Position numbers and translations under genes: made by a program. Under the pieces are notes generated by a model. That model saw only the letters and a list, made by a program, of their open reading frames with translations. It had not been told where the DNA came from and did not search any database. A stretch of 49,435 nt of DNA from UBA1801 sp035353395 (GTDB taxonomy: Bacteria > Acidobacteriota > Holophagae > Holophagales > Holophagaceae): NCBI GenBank assembly GCA_035353395.1, contig DAOPZL010000017.1, forward strand, positions 1-49,435, given 5' to 3'. Shown here in pieces: positions 1 to 8,518 of this stretch. The first letter of the stretch is position 1. The number at the start of each line of letters is the position of its first letter.

Positions 1-328
1 CCGTCTCGCGCACGGTCTCCCCGTGGGCCACCTGGCTCTTCTGCTCGTCCAGCTCGGAGAGCGTGAAGCCCAGGGCGCTGGCGGCGGAGGCGAAGCTGAA
101 CCGGGTGCGGGTGGAGTTGTCGCGGAAGATGGAGATGGCGAGGCCGCTGTCGAAGCTGCGGTAGGAGCAGCCGGCCTGGTGGAGCTGCTTGAGGGTCTCG
201 GCCAGGGTCAGGATGGCCTTGAGCTCCTCCTCGGAATGCTCCCAGGTCAGCAGGAAGTCCTTGTGGAAGAGGTCGGTCCTGAGCCCCTGGAATTCGGCGA
301 GCAGGGCGCGGATGGCGGAAGTGGGCAT
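1..328 (-). CDS. ygeW: YgeW-type knotted transcarbamoylase, N-terminal part (cut by window start)
   Basis: About 109 N-terminal residues of a carbamoyltransferase; the rest lies beyond position 1. The visible part matches E. coli YgeW closely as I remember it: an early HKDFLLTWEH stretch, the phosphate-binding FRDNSTRTRFSFASA loop (STRT is the transcarbamoylase carbamoyl-phosphate motif) and LDEQKSQVAHGETVRET. I chose ATG 328 because a GGAG lies 6 nt upstream; an in-frame ATG at 340 is possible. It is the last visible gene of the leftward operon, 44 nt after hyuA. In the family this enzyme is thought to form or use carbamoyl phosphate during purine or hydantoin breakdown, feeding ATP synthesis by a carbamate kinase, but its exact substrate is not settled. 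No kinase is visible in the window. Confidence 0.9.
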   Translation of the reverse strand, partial: MPTSAIRALLAEFQGLRTDLFHKDFLLTWEHSEEELKAILTLAETLKQLHQAGCSYRSFDSGLAISIFRDNSTRTRFSFASAASALGFTLSELDEQKSQVAHGETVRET

Positions 329-372
329 GGGAATCTCCATGGAACGGGAAAGGGGGTGGGCGGAGGTACGAC

Positions 373-1737
373 TCAGGCCCGGCCCTGCAGGGCCTGTCCG
401 CGGCGGGTGCCGGGTTCAGCCAGCTCGTCCTTCTCCACGAGGGACTTGCCTCGCAGGAGGACGTGGCGGAAGGAGAGGGTGGTGTTGAATTCAGGGTAGG
501 TCTCGAAGGCGTCGGCGAAGGTGGAACGGATGGGACGCAGGGGACCCCGGGGGTCCAGGACCACGAGGTCCGCGTCCAGCCCTTCGCGCAGCGAACCCTT
601 CCGGTTCCCCACGCCCAGGAGGGTGGCCGGCCCGGAGGAGAGGCGCCGCGCCAGTTCCCTGGCGGCGCGGTGGGGGTCGTGTTCCCAGACCTTCCAGGCC
701 AGGTGGGGCAGGGCCCCGATGCCGGGGAGGCCGTTGGCGACGGTCCGCACGTCCCACTTGTCGCGGTCGTCCTTGTCCCTGCGCGTGAAGGCGCAGTGGT
801 CGGTGGCGACGACATCGAAGGCGCCGTCGTGGGCGAGTTCCCGGAACCGCGCGCGATCGTTCCGCAGGGGAGGGGAGCAGATCCAGCGGTGGCCGTCCGG
901 CCGGTCCAGCCAGCTCTCGTCCAGCCAGAGATACTGGGGGCAGGTTTCGCAGGTAGCGTCCTGCCGGGTCCGGGCGGCCAGGATGCGCTCGGCCGCGCCG
1001 ACGGTCGAGACGTGGACGATGTGGACGGGCACGCCGCAGCGCTCGGCCAGGGCGAGGAGCTTCTCCACCGAGGTGGTCTCGGCCTGCTCGGGGCGGAGCC
1101 GCGCGTGGGCCGATCCGCGGGCCAGCTCCATGCGGACCGGGTCCACGGCGGCGATGACCGCGTCATCTTCGCAGTGGACCAGGAAGCGGACGCCCAGGGG
1201 CCCCAGGCGCCGGAAGACCTCCTCCAGCCGGGCCTCGTCCGCGTAGATGCCCGCGCTCTTGTAGGTCGTGTAGAACTTGAAGGTGCGGTAGCCCGCTTCC
1301 GCCAGGAGCGCCATCTCGCGCCAGTCCTCCTCGCCGAAGGTGGTGGGTGTGAGGTGCCAGGCCACGTCGACGTGGGAACGGCCTTCCGCCTTCCCCCGGG
1401 CGGTCCGGAGCCCCTGGCGCAGGGAAACAGCCGGATCCTGGGTGACGAAGGTGCAGAGGGTCGTGATGCCATTGAGGGCGGCCGCGCGGGTGCCGCTCTC
1501 GTAGTCGTCGGCCAGCTGGAAGCGCCCGATGCGGTCGTCGACATGGGTGTGGAAGTCCATGAAGCCGGGGAGCACGTAGCAGCCCGCGGCATCGATCACC
1601 CGGGCGTCGCCCGTCTCCAGGCCGTGCCCGATGGCGGCGATGCGCTCGCCCTCCACCAGGAGGTCCGCCGTCTCGATTCCCGACTCCAGGACCAGACGGC
1701 CGTTGCGGATGAGGGTGCGACCAGGATCAGTGAGCAT
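373..1737 (-). CDS. hyuA: Dihydropyrimidinase/hydantoinase family amidohydrolase (HyuA/YgeZ type)
   Basis: A 454-aa cyclic amidohydrolase predicted to open a hydantoin- or dihydropyrimidine-like ring. Visible hallmarks are the metal-binding GFMDFHTHVD near residue 60, TFKFYTTYKSAG holding the lysine region that is carbamylated in this family, HCEDDAVI, VHIVHVSTVGA, the ETCPQYLWLDE segment and VVATDHCAFTR with the catalytic aspartate. ETCPQYL and SPPLRN also occur in E. coli YgeZ/HyuA. It lies between the PLP-enzyme gene and ygeW, as hyuA lies beside ygeWXY in E. coli. The start ATG has only a weak ribosome binding site. The substrate is not deducible from sequence; the neighbours point to a purine-derived ring compound. 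Confidence 0.88.
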   Translation of the reverse strand: MLTDPGRTLIRNGRLVLESGIETADLLVEGERIAAIGHGLETGDARVIDAAGCYVLPGFMDFHTHVDDRIGRFQLADDYESGTRAAALNGITTLCTFVTQDPAVSLRQGLRTARGKAEGRSHVDVAWHLTPTTFGEEDWREMALLAEAGYRTFKFYTTYKSAGIYADEARLEEVFRRLGPLGVRFLVHCEDDAVIAAVDPVRMELARGSAHARLRPEQAETTSVEKLLALAERCGVPVHIVHVSTVGAAERILAARTRQDATCETCPQYLWLDESWLDRPDGHRWICSPPLRNDRARFRELAHDGAFDVVATDHCAFTRRDKDDRDKWDVRTVANGLPGIGALPHLAWKVWEHDPHRAARELARRLSSGPATLLGVGNRKGSLREGLDADLVVLDPRGPLRPIRSTFADAFETYPEFNTTLSFRHVLLRGKSLVEKDELAEPGTRRGQALQGRA

Positions 1738-1769
1738 GTGCAGGACCCAGCATCTGTTTATTTTCTATT

Positions 1770-1846
1770 ATCCCTTTCATCCCTTTCATCCTTGTTAATC
1801 CATCTTTTAATGCTTTTATGACAAGGATAGAAGAGATGAAAGGGAT
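1770..1846. repeat. Hairpin repeat copy A, arms of three 9-nt units
   Basis: Left arm 1770-1796 is three 9-nt units (ATCCCTTTC twice, then ATCCTTGTT). Right arm 1820-1846 is its inverted counterpart, with about 23 of 26 positions pairing, and the loop is about 23 nt. It sits in the 183-nt gap between hyuA and the PLP-enzyme gene. Copies B (4585-4654) and C (6134-6211) share the same design. Confidence 0.9.
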
Positions 1847-1920
1847 GGCATTCGGATGAACATGGCTTTCGGCCAAGATTGCCGTTTGGTTGTTCTCCGA
1901 AATCCCCGCGGCGATCCCGT

Positions 1921-3290
1921 TCATACGTTCACCGCCTCCATGCGCGGCTCCACGGCGGCGGGGATGGAGATGCGGGTGAGGGGCGACTCGATGTCCTTCA
2001 GCCCGTGGCCGGTGGCGAGGACCACCACGCGGGCGTCGGGAGACAGGCGGCCTTCGCCCTTCTGGAGCTTCACCAGGCCGGCCATGGCTGCAGCGCCGGC
2101 AGGCTCCGTGAAGATGCCCGTGCCCCGGGCCAGGAGTCCCTGGGCGTCGAGGATCTCGTCGTCGGTCACCGTGAGCGTCAGGCCCATGCTTTCCAGCACC
2201 GCCTTCCGCGCGCCGTGGGCGTTGCTGGGGCAGACCACCGAGATCGAGTCGGCCCGGGTGGAAGGATCCGCCGCGTCGCGGTAGACGCCCGTCTGGACAT
2301 AGCGGTGGATGGCGTCGGACTTCTCTGCCTGCACCCCGATCAAGCGGGGGAGTCTGTCGATGAGTCCGGCGCGACGCAGGTCCACGAAGGCCTTGTGCAC
2401 GCCGCCCAGGATCACGCCGTCCCCCACGGAGACGACCACGGCGTCCGGGACCTGGAAGCCGAGCTGGGCCCAGATCTCGAGNNNNNNNNNNNNNNNNNNN
2501 NNNNNNNNNNNNNNNNNNNNNNNNNNNNNNNNNNNNNNNNNNNNNNNNNNNNNNNNNNNNNNNNNNNNNNNNNNNNNNNNNCGGAGACGACCACGGCGTC
2601 CGGGACCTGGAAGCCGAGCTGGGCCCAGATCTCGAGCCCGGCGGTCTTCTTCCCTTCGAGGGTGAGGGGATGGTAGGCCGTGTTGCGGTTGAGGCCTCCC
2701 CGCTGGGCCGTGTATTCGAGGCTCAGCCGGAAGGCGTCGTCGTAGGTGCCCTTCACGGGGACCACCGTGGCCCCCGCCACGACCATCTGCACGAGCTTGC
2801 CCCTGGGGGCCTTCTCGGGGACGAAGATCAGCGCCTCGAGGCCGGCGGAGGCGCAGACGACCGCCAGGGCGGAGGCGGCGTTGCCGGTGGAGGCCGCCAC
2901 GACCCGCCGCTCGCCCAGGCGCCGCGCCTCGGCGGCCACGAGGAAGGAGGCCCGGTCCTTGAGGCTGCCGCTGGGGTTGAGTCCGTCGTTCTTGACCCAG
3001 AGCCCGGGGAGGTCCAGGCTCTCGCCCAGCCGGCGCACCTTCACAAGGGGGGTGTTGCCCACGGCCATGGGGGGATGGAACTCGGCCTCGACGGCGCAGA
3101 ACAGATTCCAGTCTGGGGCTTCAGGCCTGAAGGAATCGTGGATGCGCGGATAATCGAAGACCGCTTCCAGCACGCCCGCGAGGGGGATGCCCGGCCGGTA
3201 GCTCTTCCCGCACTCGGGGCAGAGGTAGCGGACCTGCTCCCGCGAGTACTCGCGTCCGCAGTCGGTGCATCGGTAGGTGAAGGGGGTCAT
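1921..3290 (-). CDS. Threonine-synthase-like PLP enzyme with N-terminal zinc ribbon (split by assembly gap)
   Basis: A fold-type II PLP enzyme. Residues 1-35 carry a zinc ribbon (CTDCGREY and CPECGKSY, four cysteines), typical of one threonine synthase branch. GLNPSGSLKDRAS holds the PLP lysine, STGNAASAL is the substrate or cofactor loop, GDGVILGG the phosphate-binding glycine stretch, and TGIFTEPAGAAAM lies near the C terminus. The reading frame looks broken at 2482-2636, but that is 100 N plus a 55-bp contig-end duplicate. Removing those 155 nt gives one frame of 404 aa, a normal length. It lies 16 nt after ygeY. It occupies the place of ygeX (diaminopropionate ammonia-lyase) in the E. coli cluster, so it may act on an amino acid released from purine breakdown; plain threonine synthase is the alternative. 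Confidence 0.85.
2427..2636. repeat. 55-bp direct duplication flanking the gap (contig overlap artefact)
   Basis: Bases 2427-2481 and 2582-2636 are identical over 55 nt and abut the N run on both sides. They are the same coding segment of the PLP enzyme seen twice. This is what unmerged contig ends sharing one k-mer overlap look like. Confidence 0.93.
2482..2581. other. Assembly gap of 100 N
   Basis: Exactly 100 N, a conventional scaffold-gap placeholder, inside the PLP-enzyme gene. The flanking duplicate suggests that no real sequence is missing. Confidence 0.97.
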
Positions 3291-3306
3291 CGGCGCGTTC
3301 CCTCCC

Positions 3307-4515
3307 TCAGGCCTTGCCGTTCAGCTGGGCCACCAGGCCCGCGTAGAACGCGGAGGCGCCGGAGAGGTGCTCCAGGGGGCAGTGCTCGTTGGGGAAGTGG
3401 GCCAGCACCTCGTTGCCGGGGCCGAGGCCGATGCAGGGGATGCCTTCCATGCCGGCGATGGAGACGCCGTTGGTGCTGAAGGTCCACTTGTCCACGAAGG
3501 GCTTCCGGCCCAGGGTCTTCTCGTAGGCGTCCACGGCCGAGACGACCCAGGGGCTGGTCTCGGGGATCGCCCAGGTGGGGTAGTACTTCTCCATGGGATA
3601 GACGAGGCCGGTGTAGGCCTTCTCGGCGTATTCGAGCACGGTGACCTCGGCGTCCGGATAGCCGGCCCGGGCGGCGGCGTCCTTCACCTCGGCCACGGCG
3701 ATCTCCTTGGTCTCGCCGAAGGTCAGGCGGCGGTCCAGGTTGATCCAGGCGCTGTCGGGCACGGCGCACTGGCTGGGGCCGGTGAAGAAGACCTGGGACA
3801 CGCAGATGCTGCCCTTGCCCAGGAACGGGTCGTTGGCGAGGCGGTCGTGGAGCTTCTCGATCTCCAGGGCGACCCGGCTGATCTTGTAGATGGCGTTGTC
3901 GCCGCGTTCGGGGGCGCTGCCGTGGCAGCTCAGGCCCTTGACGCGCACCTGCATCTCCATGCGGCCGCGGTGCCCGCGGTAGATGTTCATGTTCGTGGGC
4001 TCGGTGATGACCACCATCTCGGGACGGATCTTGTCCTCGTTCAGGATGTACTTCCAGCAGAGGCCGTCGCAGTCCTCCTCCATGACGGTGCCCGTGAAGT
4101 AGAGGGTGAAGCCCTTGTTCAGGCCCATCTCCTTGACGAGCTTGCCGGCGGTGACCATGGCGGCCATGCCGCCCTCCTGGTCCACGGTGCCGCGGCCCCA
4201 GACCTGGCCGTCCTCGATCCTGGGCGTGAAGGGGTCGAAGTTCCAGAGGCTCATGTCGCCGGGATACACGGTGTCGATGTGGGCGTCGAAGGCGATGACG
4301 CGGGGACCGTTGCCGATGCGCCCGATCACGTTGCCCAGGCCGTCCACCTTGACCTCGTCGAAGCCCTGGGCCTCCATCTCCTTCTTGATGACCTGGATGA
4401 CGTCGCCCTCGGTCATGCTGAAGGACGGCACCCGGACCATGTCCATGAGGAACCGGGCCGTCTCGCCTTCCAGTTCCTTGGCTCGGTGGTAGATCTTCTG
4501 GTAGAGGTCGGACAT
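3307..4515 (-). CDS. ygeY: YgeY-type M20 family hydrolase
   Basis: A 402-aa M20 metallohydrolase that in purine or selenium-linked clusters is called YgeY. Metal ligands are visible: FDAHIDTVYPG (His and Asp), GRGTVDQEGGMAAM (bridging Asp), VMEEDCDG (general-base Glu pair), VITEPT and a C-terminal NEHCPLEHL histidine. The family cleaves amide bonds, and the physiological substrate in this setting is not established. The ATG is preceded by GGAG at 6 nt. The gene follows the FAD subunit after a 197-nt gap that contains hairpin repeat B, and precedes the PLP-enzyme gene by 16 nt, consistent with one operon. Confidence 0.9.
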   Translation of the reverse strand: MSDLYQKIYHRAKELEGETARFLMDMVRVPSFSMTEGDVIQVIKKEMEAQGFDEVKVDGLGNVIGRIGNGPRVIAFDAHIDTVYPGDMSLWNFDPFTPRIEDGQVWGRGTVDQEGGMAAMVTAGKLVKEMGLNKGFTLYFTGTVMEEDCDGLCWKYILNEDKIRPEMVVITEPTNMNIYRGHRGRMEMQVRVKGLSCHGSAPERGDNAIYKISRVALEIEKLHDRLANDPFLGKGSICVSQVFFTGPSQCAVPDSAWINLDRRLTFGETKEIAVAEVKDAAARAGYPDAEVTVLEYAEKAYTGLVYPMEKYYPTWAIPETSPWVVSAVDAYEKTLGRKPFVDKWTFSTNGVSIAGMEGIPCIGLGPGNEVLAHFPNEHCPLEHLSGASAFYAGLVAQLNGKA

Positions 4516-4584
4516 GATGGGCTCCGTTCAGGGCTGAAATAGCAGATGGGAAGAGGCTGGGAGGAGAAGGCTGGGGTTCTTGCC

Positions 4585-4654
4585 ATCCCTTTCATCTCTT
4601 GCATCCTTGTTTAAAAAATACTGTTCAAACAAAGATGCAAGGGATGAAGGGGAT
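4585..4654. repeat. Hairpin repeat copy B, arms of three 9-nt units
   Basis: Left arm 4585-4611 has units ATCCCTTTC, ATCTCTTGC and ATCCTTGTT. Right arm 4628-4654 is the inverted form with about three mismatches, and the loop is 16 nt. It lies between the FAD subunit gene and ygeY. Confidence 0.9.
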
Positions 4655-4712
4655 GAAGGCGGGATGGTTCCGGGTTTGCAGCATGGATCGGGGTTCTCGT
4701 GCCGGAGGCGGT

Positions 4713-5600
4713 TCATCCGCTGGAGGCTTGTGGGTTCATGGCGGAAAGCTCCCGCAGCATCTGGCCGAGGACGTTCCGGGCGACGACGCCGCGGTAGTGG
4801 GCGGTGGAGCGGATGTCGTCGATGGGACTGATGTCCGCCAGGAAGGCCCGCTGGGCCTCCTGGACGGGCAGGGATTCAACAGGCCTGCCCAGGATCACCG
4901 CTTCGGCGTTCCGGGCCCGGGCAGGCACGGGGGCTATGGATCCGAGCCCCACGCGGAATTCCGCCACGACGCCGTGCTCGATGCGAGCGAAGGCGGCGAG
5001 GCAGATCTTGGAGATGGCCTGGGCCTGGCGGGTGCCCACTTTCCGGTAGAAGTGGAAGGTCCGGCCCGAGGGTTTGGGGACGATGATGCGGTGGAGCAGC
5101 TCGTCCGGGGCGAGATCCATCTTCTTGTAGCCGAGGTGGAAGGCCTCGTAGGCCACCCGGCGGGATCCGCGCTCGGAAACCAGCTCCACCTCGGCGCCGT
5201 AGGCGAGCAGGCTCGGCGGCGTGTCGGCGGCGGGGCTGGCGTTGACGATGTTGCCGCCCAGGGTGCCCCGGTTCTGGATGGCCAGGGCGCCGGTGAGGCG
5301 GGCGCTCTTCACGAGGTTGGGGAAGTGCTGGTGGACAGCCCGGCAGTCCCGGACTTCCGTGAAGGTGGTGAGGGCGCCAAGGGAGAGATGGGTGCCGGTC
5401 TCCTGGATGCCCCGCAGCTCTCCGCAGCGGGACAGATCGAGGAACTTCGCGACCGGAAGGCGTCCTGCGTTGAGCACCACCATGAGGTCCGTGCCGCCCG
5501 CGATCGGGCGGTAGCCGCCGGGGTCGCCCGCGAGCAGCGCCAGGGCCTCGTCCAGGGAGGCGGGGGACACGAGGTCGTAGTCGGGGAGGTAGCTTCTCAT
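4713..5600 (-). CDS. xdhB: Xanthine dehydrogenase family FAD-binding subunit
   Basis: A 295-aa FAD subunit (CO dehydrogenase flavoprotein fold). Visible motifs are RPIAGGTDLMVV near residue 35 (FAD pyrophosphate contact) and IQNRGTLGGNIVNASPAAD near 110, the second FAD-binding segment; the C-terminal domain follows. It passes electrons from the iron-sulfur subunit to its acceptor. The ATG overlaps the stop of the 2Fe-2S gene by 4 nt (ATGA), and GGGAGG lies 6 nt upstream. The length is normal for a stand-alone XdhB. It is part of the leftward xdh-yge operon. Confidence 0.93.
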   Translation of the reverse strand: MRSYLPDYDLVSPASLDEALALLAGDPGGYRPIAGGTDLMVVLNAGRLPVAKFLDLSRCGELRGIQETGTHLSLGALTTFTEVRDCRAVHQHFPNLVKSARLTGALAIQNRGTLGGNIVNASPAADTPPSLLAYGAEVELVSERGSRRVAYEAFHLGYKKMDLAPDELLHRIIVPKPSGRTFHFYRKVGTRQAQAISKICLAAFARIEHGVVAEFRVGLGSIAPVPARARNAEAVILGRPVESLPVQEAQRAFLADISPIDDIRSTAHYRGVVARNVLGQMLRELSAMNPQASSG

Positions 5601-6064
5601 CGGGAACCTCCCGCCGTCTTCACGGCGTCGAGGATCTTCACGTAGCCGGTGCAGCGGCAGATGTTTCCGGCGAGGCCCTCCTTGACCTGGCGCTCGTCCG
5701 GGCAGGGACAGCGGTTCAGGAGGTCCTGGGCGGCGATGAGCATGCCCGGGGTGCAGAAGCCGCACTGGGCCGCGTTGTGGGCGAGGAACGCATCCTGGAG
5801 CGGCGAGAGCCGCTCGCTTTCGGAGAGGCCTTCCACGGTGACGAGGGTGGCGCCCTGGGCCTGGGCGGCTGGGATCAGGCAGCTGTTCACCACCCGGCCG
5901 TTCATCAGGATGGAGCAGGCCCCGCATTCGCCCTCGCCGCAGCCCTCCTTGGTCCCGGTGAGCCCGAGGTCCTCCCGGAGCACGTCCAGGAGGCGGGTCA
6001 TGGGGTGCACGACCGCGGTGCGCGACACCCCGTTCACGGTCATCGTGAGCTCGATCGTGGTCAT
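5597..6064 (-). CDS. xdhC: Xanthine dehydrogenase family [2Fe-2S] subunit
   Basis: A 155-aa two-cluster ferredoxin-like subunit. Plant-type cluster cysteines are C42, C47, C50 and C62 (CGEGECGAC ... NSC). The second, alpha-helical cluster uses C101, C104, C136 and C138 (CGFCTPG ... CRCTGY). It links the molybdenum site to FAD. GAGG lies 7 nt before the ATG. The gene overlaps xdhB by 4 nt and is separated from the large subunit gene by 213 nt that hold repeat C. Confidence 0.95.
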   Translation of the reverse strand: MTTIELTMTVNGVSRTAVVHPMTRLLDVLREDLGLTGTKEGCGEGECGACSILMNGRVVNSCLIPAAQAQGATLVTVEGLSESERLSPLQDAFLAHNAAQCGFCTPGMLIAAQDLLNRCPCPDERQVKEGLAGNICRCTGYVKILDAVKTAGGSR

Positions 6065-6133
6065 GCGAGCACCTCAACCAATGGGTGAACCTGGATGAAG
6101 GATTGAGCCAGTGCCTTGGCTTCTATGGCTTTT

Positions 6134-6211
6134 ATCCCTTTCATCCCTTGCATCCTTGTTGAACATGCTTTTACAGAAGTCGAGAACAAGGATGAAAGGG
6201 ATAAAAAGGAT
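6134..6211. repeat. Hairpin repeat copy C, arms of three 9-nt units
   Basis: Left arm 6134-6160 has units ATCCCTTTC, ATCCCTTGC and ATCCTTGTT. Right arm 6185-6211 has AACAAGGAT, GAAAGGGAT and AAAAAGGAT, with about four mismatches over the pairing. The loop is 24 nt. It lies between the large-subunit gene and the 2Fe-2S gene. Confidence 0.88.
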
Positions 6212-6277
6212 GAAAAACAAGCATCACCCTGCATCCCGGTGAGATCCGGGATCCGGATTCCTGAGGGGTATCCCTGT

Positions 6278-8518
6278 TCAGCCACGGTCCGCCTCCTCGA
6301 TCCGGGCGAGGATCCGTTCTGGGGTCATGGGGACTTCGTCGAAGCGCAGGGGGCCGAGGGCGCTCTCGAGGGCGTTCATCAGGGCCGGGGCAGGGCCGTC
6401 CATGGGCAGCTCGCCGATGCCTTTGGCGCCGCCGGGGCCCGCGGGATGGGGATCCTCGAGGAAGACCACGCGGATGCGCGGGAGATCCGCGCAGGTGGGG
6501 ACCACGTAGTTGGTCATCTGGTTGTTGACCATGCGTCCCCTGTCGGCGACCACCTCCTCCCAGAGGCCCCAGCCGATGCCCTGGGCCACGCCGCCCTCGA
6601 TCTGGCCCGCCGCGAGGACGGGGTTCACCACGCGGCCCACTTCCTGCACGGCCACGAAGTCCTCCACCTTCACCTCGAAGGTGACGGTGTCCACGGCCAC
6701 TTCCACGGCGTCGCAGGCCCAGGAGAAGGTCGGGTAGGCGTCCCCCACGTAGGTCGCGTCGTCCCAGACGACCTGGGGGGGCTTGTGGTACTGGGCGTAG
6801 GCCTTGACGGTGCCCAGCGCCGCGACGGCCTTCTTCATCGCCTCCCGGAACTCCTCCGGCGTGTAGGGGGACTTCAGGAACCGCTGCTGGACGAGGGCCT
6901 GCTTGAGGCTGTAGGCCGCCTCCTCGATGAGCTTGCCGACCACCATGGTGCTGCGGGAGGCCACGGTCGGCCCGCTGTTGGGCACGTACTTCGTGTCGGC
7001 CGGGGCGGTATCCACCATGTCCATGGGCAGGCCGAGGGCCTCCGCCACGATCTGGGAGAAGACCGTGTTCTTGCCCTGGCCCATCTCCGTGGAGGCGGCG
7101 AGGATCGAGACGGTGCCGTCCGCCAGGCCCTCCACCCCGGCCACGGAGGCGTAGTAGGTCTCCCCGCTGCCGGTGAAGCCGCAGCCGTGCATGAACACCG
7201 AGAAGGCCACGCCCCGCTTGATGGGATCGTCCGTGGCGTTGTGCTTCCGGAACTGCGCGCGCTTCTCCTGGTAGCCGATCTCAGCCAGGGCGCGGTCCAT
7301 GATGCCCGCCAGGTCCACGTTCTCCTTGATGATCTGGCCCGTGGCGGTGGTGTCCCCGATCCGGAGGAAGTTCTTCCGGCGGAGTTCCACGGGGTCCATG
7401 CCCATGCCGCGGGCGCAGACGTCCATGTGGCGCTCGATGGCGAAGAGGCTCTGGGGGGCGCCGAAGCCCCGGAAGGCGCCCGGGGGCGGCGTGTTGGTGG
7501 CCACGGCCCGGGCATGGATGCGCACGTTGGGAGAGGCGTAGACGCCCGCGGCGTGCAGGGCCCCGCGGCTCAGCACCACCGGGGACATGGTGGCGTAGGC
7601 CCCGCCGTCCAGCACGTAGTCCGTGTCGATGGCCAGGAACTTGCCGTCCCGGTCGAAGGCCATCCTGACGCGGGTCCGGGAGGGATGGCGCTTGGTGGTG
7701 GCCACCAGGTCCTCTTCCCGGTCGTAGGTGATCTTCACGGGCCGTCCGGCCTTGTGCGCCAGGAGCGCGGCATGGCCGGCCAGGAGGGAGGGATAGTCCT
7801 CCTTGCCGCCGAAGGCCCCGCCCATCTCCATGGCGATGATGCGCACCCGGTCGTCGGGGAGGCCGAAGAGCTGCTTGACGGCATTGTGGACGTAGTAGGG
7901 GCACTGCATGGAGCCGCGGACGGTCACCTGGGCGGCGGGGCCCGTGCCCTCCACCTCGGCCAGCGCGGTGTTGGTCTCCAGGTACATCTGCTCCTGCGCG
8001 CCCGTGCGGTAGGTGGCCTCGAAGACGTGGGCGGCCTCGTCCCAGACCTGATCGGGATCGCCCTTCCGGATCCAGATGTCCTTCAGGAGGTTGTCCTGGT
8101 TGTAGATGACCTGGGCCAGGTCGATGGAAGACTGGATGTCCAGGACCGCGGGCAGCTCCTCCACCTGCAGGGAGACCGCCCTGCGGGCCTTCTCCAGGAG
8201 CAGGCGGTCGCGGTGGGCCAGCAGCACCACCGGCTGCTCCACATGGGTGATCTCCTCGCCGAGGCCCACCAGGAATGGCTGGTCGTGGATGATCGAGGTC
8301 ACCCGGTTCTTGCCGGGGATGTCCGCAGCGGTGACGACGACGAACTCATCCCAGGGAATTCCCTCGCCGAAGGTGATGCCCTTCAGGACGCCGCGAGGAA
8401 CCTGCGAGCGGACCGTGACCCCGTGGAGCATACCCTCGGCGGAGAGATCGTCCGTGTAGCGGATGGCGCCGAGCACCTTGGCTCGGCCTTCTTTCCGGGG
8501 GACTGGGGCTCCGATCAC
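6278..8518 (-). CDS. xdhA: Xanthine dehydrogenase family molybdopterin-binding subunit
   Basis: A 746-aa molybdenum hydroxylase large subunit. The N-terminal domain begins RKEGRAKVLGAIRYTDD. Cofactor loops are AFGGKED, GAFRGFGAPQ, STEMGQGKNTV and GGVAQGIGWGLWEE, and the conserved catalytic glutamate is about E703 in GAKGIGELPM. I place the start at GTG 8518 because AGGAGG lies 5 nt before it and family homology begins there. An upstream in-frame ATG would add 53 unlike residues. It should hydroxylate a purine such as hypoxanthine or xanthine together with the following 2Fe-2S and FAD subunits. It is the first gene of the leftward operon, about 180 nt downstream of a good sigma70-like promoter. 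Substrate specificity cannot be fixed from sequence. Confidence 0.92.
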   Translation of the reverse strand: MIGAPVPRKEGRAKVLGAIRYTDDLSAEGMLHGVTVRSQVPRGVLKGITFGEGIPWDEFVVVTAADIPGKNRVTSIIHDQPFLVGLGEEITHVEQPVVLLAHRDRLLLEKARRAVSLQVEELPAVLDIQSSIDLAQVIYNQDNLLKDIWIRKGDPDQVWDEAAHVFEATYRTGAQEQMYLETNTALAEVEGTGPAAQVTVRGSMQCPYYVHNAVKQLFGLPDDRVRIIAMEMGGAFGGKEDYPSLLAGHAALLAHKAGRPVKITYDREEDLVATTKRHPSRTRVRMAFDRDGKFLAIDTDYVLDGGAYATMSPVVLSRGALHAAGVYASPNVRIHARAVATNTPPPGAFRGFGAPQSLFAIERHMDVCARGMGMDPVELRRKNFLRIGDTTATGQIIKENVDLAGIMDRALAEIGYQEKRAQFRKHNATDDPIKRGVAFSVFMHGCGFTGSGETYYASVAGVEGLADGTVSILAASTEMGQGKNTVFSQIVAEALGLPMDMVDTAPADTKYVPNSGPTVASRSTMVVGKLIEEAAYSLKQALVQQRFLKSPYTPEEFREAMKKAVAALGTVKAYAQYHKPPQVVWDDATYVGDAYPTFSWACDAVEVAVDTVTFEVKVEDFVAVQEVGRVVNPVLAAGQIEGGVAQGIGWGLWEEVVADRGRMVNNQMTNYVVPTCADLPRIRVVFLEDPHPAGPGGAKGIGELPMDGPAPALMNALESALGPLRFDEVPMTPERILARIEEADRG

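Noticed and set aside
1727..1924. 65-aa open frame on the minus strand across repeat copy A
   Set aside because: Its sequence (MKGMKG-type residues) is just the translated hairpin repeat; no ribosome binding site or family.
2412..3290. Truncated or frameshifted PLP enzyme as a true pseudogene
   Set aside because: The break coincides with 100 N and a 55-nt contig-end duplicate; collapsing them restores the frame.
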